NCBI RefSeq assembly: GCF_000819725.1
Contig: NZ_CDDH01000073.1
Location: forward strand, 1-64,000
DNA from: Aeromonas australiensis
GTDB taxonomy: Bacteria; Pseudomonadota; Gammaproteobacteria; Enterobacterales; Aeromonadaceae
Length of the DNA: 64,000 bases
Reading direction: 5' to 3'
Below the pieces are notes generated by a model. The model was not told the origin of the DNA and ran no database searches. It was given only the letters and a program-made list of their open reading frames with translations. Numbering within the stretch: the first letter of the stretch is position 1; the number at the start of each line of letters is the position of its first letter. The translations under genes were made by a program, and so were the position numbers. Positions 57,604-64,000 of this stretch are shown here, piece after piece.

Positions 57604-58799
57604 TGCGCAAATCATTGGTTATTCTGGGGGCTTCCGGCTCTATTGGTCAGAGTACCTTGAAAGTGCTGCGCCACAACCCGGGCAGTTGGCAAGTGTTGGC
57701 GTTGACCGCGGCCCATAACGTGGATGCCATGTTGCGGGACTGCCTCGAGTTCTCCCCCCGTTTTGCCGTGATGGTCGATGAGGGTGCCGCCCGTGAACTG
57801 GCTGCCCGTCTGAAAGCGCACGGCAGTGCGACCCGGGTCATGTCTGGTGCTACTGCCCTGTGCGATGTGGCCGCTCACCCCGATGCCCATAGCGTGATGG
57901 CCGCCATCGTCGGTGCGGCCGGCCTGGCCCCGACCATGGCTGCGGTACGAGCCGGCAAGCGTATTTTGCTGGCAAACAAGGAGGCGCTGGTGATGTCCGG
58001 GGCTTTCTTCATGGAGGCCGTGCGCGAGCATGGTGCCGAGCTGCTGCCCATCGACAGCGAACACAATGCCATCTTCCAGTGTCTGCCGACCGCCGTGCAG
58101 CGCCAGCCCGGTTTTTGCGATCTGGCGGCGGCGGGGATCAGCAAGATTTTGCTGACCGGTTCCGGTGGCCCGTTCCGTTACACCGAGATCAGCGAGCTGG
58201 CCAAGGTGACACCGGCGCAGGCTATTGCCCATCCCAACTGGTCGATGGGGGCCAAGATTTCGGTCGACTCCGCCACCATGATCAACAAGGGGCTGGAGTA
58301 TATCGAGGCGCGCTGGTTGTTCAATGCCGCACCCGAGCAGATCCAGGTGGTGATCCATCCCCAGTCGGTGATCCACTCTATGGTGCAGTACAAGGATGGC
58401 TCCGTGCTGGCCCAGCTTGGTAATCCTGATATGTGTACCCCCATAGCCCATGCTTTGGCTTATCCCAATCGCATCCCCTCCAGTGTGGAACCTTTGGATT
58501 TTTTCAGTGTCGGAGAGTTCAGCTTTATCCGCCCTGATTACGATCGCTATCCTTGTCTGGCGCTGGCCATTAATGCCTGCCAGAAGGGTCAAGCGGCGAC
58601 CACTGCGCTCAATGCGGCCAATGAGGAGGCGGTTGCCGCTTTCCTGGCCGGGCGCATCGGCTTTATGGATATTGCCCGGATCAACGAGGCGGTGATGCTG
58701 GCGCTGGAGAGCAGCGTCGTTGGCTCTCTCGAAGACCTGTTTGCCCTGGATGGCGCGGCAAGAGCCCGTGCGCACACTTTGATTGAGGAGCTTGGCTAA
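57603..58799 (+). CDS. dxr: 1-deoxy-D-xylulose 5-phosphate reductoisomerase
   Basis: 398-residue second enzyme of the MEP isoprenoid pathway, target of fosmidomycin. NADPH motif [20 protein letters not shown] at residues 7-26; active site [42 protein letters not shown] 57603 overlaps the stop of the mini-ORF. The stop shares one base with the rseP start. In its usual place between cdsA and rseP. Confidence 0.97.
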   Translation: MRKSLVILGASGSIGQSTLKVLRHNPGSWQVLALTAAHNVDAMLRDCLEFSPRFAVMVDEGAARELAARLKAHGSATRVMSGATALCDVAAHPDAHSVMAAIVGAAGLAPTMAAVRAGKRILLANKEALVMSGAFFMEAVREHGAELLPIDSEHNAIFQCLPTAVQRQPGFCDLAAAGISKILLTGSGGPFRYTEISELAKVTPAQAIAHPNWSMGAKISVDSATMINKGLEYIEARWLFNAAPEQIQVVIHPQSVIHSMVQYKDGSVLAQLGNPDMCTPIAHALAYPNRIPSSVEPLDFFSVGEFSFIRPDYDRYPCLALAINACQKGQAATTALNAANEEAVAAFLAGRIGFMDIARINEAVMLALESSVVGSLEDLFALDGAARARAHTLIEELG

Positions 58800-60151
58800 T
58801 GGGCGGTGTGTTGTGGAATATCGGTGCTTTTATTGTTGCGCTGGGCCTGCTGGTTGCGGTGCATGAGTTTGGCCACTTCTGGGTGGCCCGCCGTTGTGGT
58901 GTCAAGGTTGAGCGCTTCTCCATCGGTTTTGGCAAGGCGATCTGGCGCCGGATGGGCAAGGATGGTACCGAATATGTGCTGGCACTGATCCCCCTTGGTG
59001 GTTACGTCAAGATGCTCGATGGTCGGGTCGATGAACTCAAGCCGGGTGAAGAGCAGTATGCCTTCAACCACAAGAGTGTCTGGGCGCGAATGGCGATTGT
59101 CGCTGCGGGCCCTATGGCTAACTTCGTGTTTGCCCTGTTGGCCCTCTGGCTGATGTTTCTGATCGGGGTGCCGAGCGTCAAGCCGGTGATTGGCGAGGTC
59201 CGTCCGGCCTCCATCGTAGCTGAGGCGGGTGTGCTGCCCGGGATGGAGATTGTCGGAGTCGGCGATGCGCAGACTGGCGACTGGGAAAGTGTGACTTATG
59301 CCCTTATCCGCCATCTGGGGGATAAATCCGTCACTCTCAGGGTACAGTCCCCGAATACCAGCTATGCCATCGACAAAACCTTGCAGATCAGTGGCTGGAA
59401 ATTTGATCCGGATACAGAGTCTCCCATTGGCAGTCTGGGGATTGTTCCCCTGAGTGGTAAAGTGCTGCCTGTCGTTGCCTCCGTCGTTGCCAAGAGTGCC
59501 AGTGAAAAGGCCGGTTTGCAGGTGGGTGATCGCGTCAAACAGGTGAATGGTGAGACCATCACCGAGTGGACCCAATTTGTTACCATGGTGCAGCAGGCAC
59601 CTGGCGAACCATTGCAAGTGGTGGTTGAGCGCAATAACAGTGACCTTAACGTGACGCTGACCCCGGATGGTCGCAAGGTACAGGGTAAGCTGGTTGGATT
59701 CGTCGGTCTTTCACCGCAACTGGTTCCATTACCGGATGAATATCGAATTCTGTTACAGTATGGGCCTTTGCAAGCGCTGTGGCAGGGAGCCGACAAGACC
59801 TGGAGTCTGATCACGCTCACCTTTAACATGATCGGCAAGCTGATCGGTGGCATCGTCTCGCTGGACAACCTGAGCGGTCCCATCTCCATCGCCAAGGGGG
59901 CCGGTAACAGTGCCGACTATGGCCTGGTCTATTTTCTGAGTTTCCTGGCGCTGATCAGCGTCAACCTGGGCATCATCAATCTGTTTCCCTTGCCGGTGCT
60001 CGATGGTGGTCATCTGGTCTATTTCCTGATCGAAGCGATCAGGGGCAAGCCGGTGTCGGAGAAAATACAGGAAGTGGGTTTCAGGATCGGCGCAGCCATT
60101 CTGATGTTATTGATGGGTATTGCGCTGTTTAACGATTTCGCTCGCCTCTGA
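58799..60151 (+). CDS. rseP: Site-2 metalloprotease RseP
   Basis: 450-residue intramembrane zinc protease that cleaves RseA in the sigma-E envelope-stress cascade and clears signal peptides. Zinc motif HEFGH in [16 protein letters not shown] (about residues 18-33), two tandem PDZ domains (about 115-305), and [12 protein letters not shown] with the third ligand near the C-terminus. Four membrane segments. Translationally coupled to dxr. Confidence 0.97.
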   Translation: MGGVLWNIGAFIVALGLLVAVHEFGHFWVARRCGVKVERFSIGFGKAIWRRMGKDGTEYVLALIPLGGYVKMLDGRVDELKPGEEQYAFNHKSVWARMAIVAAGPMANFVFALLALWLMFLIGVPSVKPVIGEVRPASIVAEAGVLPGMEIVGVGDAQTGDWESVTYALIRHLGDKSVTLRVQSPNTSYAIDKTLQISGWKFDPDTESPIGSLGIVPLSGKVLPVVASVVAKSASEKAGLQVGDRVKQVNGETITEWTQFVTMVQQAPGEPLQVVVERNNSDLNVTLTPDGRKVQGKLVGFVGLSPQLVPLPDEYRILLQYGPLQALWQGADKTWSLITLTFNMIGKLIGGIVSLDNLSGPISIAKGAGNSADYGLVYFLSFLALISVNLGIINLFPLPVLDGGHLVYFLIEAIRGKPVSEKIQEVGFRIGAAILMLLMGIALFNDFARL

Positions 60152-60185
60152 GGCCAGAGCATCAACAAGGACACATAAGAACAAA

Positions 60186-62702
60186 ATGGCTGTTAAAAAA
60201 GCATTGGTGTTGAGTTGCCTGCTGGGTGCCAGTTTCCTGGCCCAGGCGGCCCCTGCCTCTTTTGTGGTGCAAGATATCCAGGTCGACGGTTTGCAGCGGG
60301 TGACCCTGGGGGCGGCGCTGTTGAACCTGCCGATCCGGGTTGGGGATACCGTCGATTCGGTTACCCTGGCCAACGCCATCAAGAAGCTCTACTCATCGGG
60401 TAACTTCGAGGATGTGAAGGTCTACCGCGATGGTCAGGTGCTGCAGGTGATGGTCAAGGAGCGTCCGACCATCTCCAGCATCGAGTTTGCCGGCAACAAG
60501 GATATCAAGGAGGAGCAACTGACCCAGAGTCTGGAGTCCTCCGGTATTCGGGTAGGTGATCCGCTGGATCGCACCGTACTCACCTCCCTCGAAAAAGGAT
60601 TGGAAGATTTCTACTATGGCGTGGGTAAATACTCCGCCAAGGTCAAGGCTATCGTCACCCCGCTGCCGCGCAACCGGGTTGATCTCAAGTTTACCTTTGT
60701 CGAAGGTCAGGCCGCCAAGATCCAGCAGATCAACATCGTTGGTAACAGCGTATTCCCGGAAGAGAAGCTGATTGCCCAGCTCTCCCTGCGTGACGAAGTG
60801 CCCTGGTGGAACTTCACTGCCGATCAGCGCTATCAGAAGCAGAAGCTGGCGGGTGATATCGAAACCCTGCGCTCCTACTACATGGACCGCGGTTATATCC
60901 GCTTCCAGCAGGAGTCCACCCAGGTCTCCATGACACCTGACAAGAAGGGGGTCTACGTTACCCTCAACATCAAGGAAGGCGAGCAGTACAAGGTCTCTGG
61001 CGTTCAGCTCAAGGGCGACCTGATCGACCGTGGCGGCGAGATGAAGGGGCTGATTCCCATCGAGTCGGGCAGTGTCTACTCCGCCAGCAAGGTGACCCAT
61101 ACCGAAGAGGTGCTCTCCAAGTTCCTCGGCCGTTACGGTTATGCCTATCCGAAAGTGGTCACCTTCCCGCAGATCAACGACCAGACCAAGGAAGTGGAGC
61201 TGATCGTCAACGTTGAGCCTGGTCCCCGTGTCTATGTGCGCAACATCAACTTCAGCGGTAACGCCACCACCAAAGATCAGGTGCTGCGTCGCGAGATGCG
61301 CCAGATGGAAGGCACCTGGCTCTCCTCCGACAATATCGAACAGTCCAAGAGTCGTCTCAACCGCCTTGGCTACTTTGAGAGCGTTGAAGTGGACACCAAG
61401 CGGGTGCCGGGTAACGACGACCTGGTTGATCTGGACTTCAAGGTCAAGGAGCAGCCAGCGGGTTCCATTAACGCCGGGATCGGTTACGGTACCGAGTCGG
61501 GTCTGAGCCTGCAGGCAGGGATCTCTCAAGACAACTTTATGGGGTCCGGTAAACGGGTCTCCATCAACGCCAGCACCAACGACTACTCCAAGAACGTTGA
61601 CCTGAGCTACAACGACCCCTACTTCACTGTGGATGGGGTGAGCCTGGGAGGTCGTGTTTATTACAACAACTTCAAGGCTAACAAGGCAGATATCGTCGAT
61701 TACGAGAACGAGACCATCGGTTTCCGTCTCTCCAGCGGTTTCCCGGTCAACGAGCATAACCGGCTGGATTTCAGTACCGGTATCGAGAGCTCCAAGCTCA
61801 GTCGCCCGTCATTCAATGAGACAAAATTCAACGAGTGTATCGCTGACAACAACCCTTCTGAGAGCAACAGCTACTGTTATGACCTGTGGAATGATAATCG
61901 ACAGTCAGTGCAGATGGACCAGTTCTGGGACCTCTATGCCAAAGGGGAAGATAGTGTCGAATTTGTGACCATTGATCTGACTGCTGGCTGGACCCGCTCC
62001 ACCCTCAATAAAGGGATGTTCCCAACTGCCGGTGACCGCCAGCGGGTCAATGCCAAGGTGACCGTGCCGGGCATGGATCTGCAGTACTACAAGCTCTCTG
62101 CCGAGGATGCCCACTACTTCCCGCTCGATGCGGAGCACAGCTGGGTGGTGATCGGCAAGGGACGTGTCTCTTACGGTAACGGCTATGGCGACAGTAGCAT
62201 GCTGCCGTTCTTCGAGAACTACTATGCCGGTGGTTTCGATACGGTACGTGGCTTCAAGAGCAATACCATTGGTCCCAAGGCTATTTACAAGCAGTACAAG
62301 AATAATGGCTCCAGTGCTCCGACTGAGACAGGTTACTACGAAGGTTCCGATACCTCGGTGGGCGGTAACGCCTTGGCGGTTGCCTCTTTCGAGCTGGTCT
62401 TCCCGACACCTTTTGTCTCAGAGACCTATCGTCCGCAGATCCGGACTACCGCGTTTGTTGATGCGGGAAGTGTCTGGAGCACCGATTTTGCCAATGGTAG
62501 TTACCCTTGTGCCGACGGTGCAGATTGTAACTACTTGAGCCAGGACTACTCGGATCCCGCCAATATCCGGGTCTCTGCCGGTATCTCCCTGCAGTGGCTC
62601 TCGCCGATGGGCCCGCTGGTGTTTGCCTTGGCACAACCAATCAAGAAATATGAAGGGGATCGCACCGAGTTCTTCTCCTTCAACATCGGTCGTACTTTCT
62701 AA
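60186..62702 (+). CDS. bamA: Outer membrane protein assembly factor BamA
   Basis: 838-residue core of the beta-barrel assembly machine. Signal peptide [19 protein letters not shown]; five POTRA domains (about residues 25-425, beginning [14 protein letters not shown]); a 16-strand barrel with the conserved L6 motif [12 protein letters not shown]; and terminal Phe. ATG 60186 begins the signal peptide. An internal Cys pair in [17 protein letters not shown] and another in CADGADC are in extracellular-loop regions. Followed by skp, its periplasmic chaperone. Confidence 0.97.
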   Translation: MAVKKALVLSCLLGASFLAQAAPASFVVQDIQVDGLQRVTLGAALLNLPIRVGDTVDSVTLANAIKKLYSSGNFEDVKVYRDGQVLQVMVKERPTISSIEFAGNKDIKEEQLTQSLESSGIRVGDPLDRTVLTSLEKGLEDFYYGVGKYSAKVKAIVTPLPRNRVDLKFTFVEGQAAKIQQINIVGNSVFPEEKLIAQLSLRDEVPWWNFTADQRYQKQKLAGDIETLRSYYMDRGYIRFQQESTQVSMTPDKKGVYVTLNIKEGEQYKVSGVQLKGDLIDRGGEMKGLIPIESGSVYSASKVTHTEEVLSKFLGRYGYAYPKVVTFPQINDQTKEVELIVNVEPGPRVYVRNINFSGNATTKDQVLRREMRQMEGTWLSSDNIEQSKSRLNRLGYFESVEVDTKRVPGNDDLVDLDFKVKEQPAGSINAGIGYGTESGLSLQAGISQDNFMGSGKRVSINASTNDYSKNVDLSYNDPYFTVDGVSLGGRVYYNNFKANKADIVDYENETIGFRLSSGFPVNEHNRLDFSTGIESSKLSRPSFNETKFNECIADNNPSESNSYCYDLWNDNRQSVQMDQFWDLYAKGEDSVEFVTIDLTAGWTRSTLNKGMFPTAGDRQRVNAKVTVPGMDLQYYKLSAEDAHYFPLDAEHSWVVIGKGRVSYGNGYGDSSMLPFFENYYAGGFDTVRGFKSNTIGPKAIYKQYKNNGSSAPTETGYYEGSDTSVGGNALAVASFELVFPTPFVSETYRPQIRTTAFVDAGSVWSTDFANGSYPCADGADCNYLSQDYSDPANIRVSAGISLQWLSPMGPLVFALAQPIKKYEGDRTEFFSFNIGRTF

Positions 62703-62708
62703 GCAATC

Positions 62709-62737
62709 AAGGCCCCCACCCATGCGGTGGGGGTATT
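62709..62737 (+). terminator. Possible weak terminator after bamA
   Basis: CCCCCACC-CATGC-GGTGGGGG (62713-62733) without a clear U-tract, so it may be an attenuator between bamA and skp. Confidence 0.5.
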
Positions 62738-62849
62738 CAATGATGGGACGCGCGGTATGCGTGCCTCACCAGGTAACAAGACGGTCCTAACGCCGCTTGC
62801 ATAATCGGGTAATCAGGTAGCCCTCGCCATGAGGGAACAAGGAGTAAGT

Positions 62850-63362
62850 GTGAATAAAGCGTTGAAAGTAGCTGGTTTGAGCTTTGCACTGATGGCTGCC
62901 GGCATGGGTTCTGCCTTCGCCTCAACCAAGATCGCCGTGGTGGATATGGGCGAAGTCTTCCAAAAGCTGCCCCAGCGTGAAGCCGTTGCAGCCAAGCTGA
63001 AAGGTGAATTCGAGCCGCGCATGCGTGAGCTGCAGAAGCTGGAACAGGAAGGCCAGAAGCTGGTCGAGAAGTTCAAGAAGGATGAAGCCTTTATGAGCGC
63101 CGAGCAGAAGAAGCAGAACCAGGAGAAGCTGGCCAAGCTGCAGATGGAGTTCAACCAGAAGCGTCAAGCCTTTGAGCAGGACAACGGTCGCCGTCAGTCC
63201 GAAGAGCGTAACAAGATCCTGACCAAGGTGCAGGCTGCCATCGATTCCATCGCCAAGAGCAATGGTTACGATCTGGTGCTGGAGCGCAATGCCGCCCCCT
63301 ATGCCGCCAGCAAGCTGGACATCTCCGGCCAGGTTATTTCTCAGGTAAGCAAGAGCAACTAA
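62850..63362 (+). CDS. skp: Periplasmic chaperone Skp (OmpH)
   Basis: 170-residue trimeric chaperone that carries unfolded outer-membrane proteins. Signal peptide KALKVAGLSFALMAAGMGSAFA; mature STKIAVVDMGEVFQKLPQRE; long coiled-coil arms rich in Lys, Glu and Gln. I chose the GTG start at 62850 because AAGGAG is 5-7 bases upstream and the signal peptide begins there; the ATG at 62829 lacks these features. Between bamA and lpxD as in E. coli. Confidence 0.95.
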   Translation: MNKALKVAGLSFALMAAGMGSAFASTKIAVVDMGEVFQKLPQREAVAAKLKGEFEPRMRELQKLEQEGQKLVEKFKKDEAFMSAEQKKQNQEKLAKLQMEFNQKRQAFEQDNGRRQSEERNKILTKVQAAIDSIAKSNGYDLVLERNAAPYAASKLDISGQVISQVSKSN

Positions 63363-63365
63363 TTG

Positions 63366-64000
63366 ATGGCATTCACTCTCGCACAGCTGGCCCAGCAACT
63401 GGGGGCCCAGGTCCATGGCGACGGAACCCTGGAAATCCGCAAGGTAGCGACACTGGAAAAGGCCGGGGAGGGGGATATCACCTTCCTGTCCAACAAGAAG
63501 TACCGGCACTATCTGGAGCAGAGCAAGGCGACCGCCGTGCTCATTACAGAAGCGGATCTGCCATTTTGTCCCACCAATGCCCTGGTGCTCAAAGACCCCT
63601 ATGTGGGCTTTGCCCGGGTAGCCCAACTGCTGGACACCACCCCGCAGCCGGCCACGGATATTCATCCGAGTGCCGTTATCGCGGCTGACGTGCAACTGGG
63701 CGAGAGAGTGGCCATCGGCGCCAATGCAGTGATCGAATCCGGCGTGGTGCTGGGTGACGATGTCCGCATTGGCCCGGGCTGTTTTGTTGGTAAAAATACC
63801 CGGCTGGGAGCGCGCTCCCGGCTGTGGGCCAACGTCACCCTCTATCACAATGTGACCATGGGCACCGACTGTCTGGTGCAATCCGGCACAGTGATCGGGG
63901 CCGATGGTTTCGGTTATGCCAACGAGCGTGGCGAGTGGATCAAGATCCCCCAGCTCGGCGGTGTGACCATTGGCAACCGGGTCGAGATCGGTGCCTGTAC
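63366..64000 (+). CDS. lpxD: UDP-3-O-acylglucosamine N-acyltransferase, 3' end outside window
   Basis: About 211 codons of LpxD, running off the window edge. N-terminal uridine-binding domain [20 protein letters not shown] and [13 protein letters not shown], followed by left-handed beta-helix hexapeptides ([52 protein letters not shown]). Adds the 3-hydroxyacyl chain to the second position in lipid A synthesis. ATG 63366 lies 3 bases after the skp stop. Confidence 0.96.
   Translation, partial: MAFTLAQLAQQLGAQVHGDGTLEIRKVATLEKAGEGDITFLSNKKYRHYLEQSKATAVLITEADLPFCPTNALVLKDPYVGFARVAQLLDTTPQPATDIHPSAVIAADVQLGERVAIGANAVIESGVVLGDDVRIGPGCFVGKNTRLGARSRLWANVTLYHNVTMGTDCLVQSGTVIGADGFGYANERGEWIKIPQLGGVTIGNRVEIGAC

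Overview
The window is core chromosome of an Aeromonas-like gammaproteobacterium. The evidence is a GC-rich genome, a complete nqrABCDEF sodium-pumping NADH dehydrogenase with apbE and nqrM, gcvA with a divergent GcvB-type small RNA, long-form QueF, solitary lamB-malM and ptsG loci, and housekeeping blocks (glnD-dapD, map/rpsB-tsf-pyrH-frr-uppS-cdsA-dxr-rseP-bamA-skp-lpxD) in the usual gammaproteobacterial order. The species cannot be fixed from the sequence alone. I see no tRNA, rRNA, insertion sequence, prophage, integron or CRISPR array.

Layout. 1-4740 (+): a lipid-modification cluster: FAD oxidoreductase (cut by the window edge), DUF1365, a Cfa-like methyltransferase, DUF2878, a Trp-rich small protein, a chalcone-isomerase-like protein and a DUF3833 lipoprotein. 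It resembles the sigma-E/ChrR photooxidative-stress lipid genes. 4807-12661 (-): nqrM, apbE, nqrF-A, then bolA. 12866-20392: rlmG, yajG, a secreted cyclophilin, ampG, tsx, yajQ, panE, a yajL broken by an in-frame stop, and a small secreted protein. 20524-23787: dinB with a perfect LexA box, and a chemotaxis receptor with a sigma-28 promoter. 23795-27139: GcvB sRNA, gcvA, a hydrolase, ygdD and rlmM. 27220-36459 (-): a secreted unknown, NAD-dependent isocitrate dehydrogenase, xni, ppnN, a diguanylate cyclase, a TPR protein with a degenerate GGDEF domain, and queF. 36575-42272: syd, a two-copy 72-bp repeat, five poorly known genes on the minus strand, then yqcC, truC and yqcA. 42809-46980: lamB, malM and ptsG. 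47226-52248 (-): DUF3461, dapD, glnD and map. 52619-64000 (+): translation, nucleotide, isoprenoid and envelope-biogenesis genes ending in a truncated lpxD.

How the genes work together. The nqr block encodes the pump plus its flavin transferase and its maturation factor. The right-hand block links translation (rpsB, tsf, frr) to lipid-carrier and phospholipid supply (uppS, cdsA, dxr) and then outer-membrane assembly (rseP, bamA, skp, lpxD). tsx and lamB each have a CRP site at a canonical class I or class II spacing from a -10 element, so outer-membrane uptake of nucleosides and maltodextrins appears to be under catabolite control.

I did not find an obviously new multi-gene system. The observations most worth checking are the Cfa-like enzyme lacking most of the bicarbonate-site residues, the tandem duplication at the cdsA-dxr junction that creates a fused 23-codon ORF, the GcvB locus, the broken yajL, the paired 72-bp hairpin repeats, and the uncharacterised gene run between syd and yqcC.
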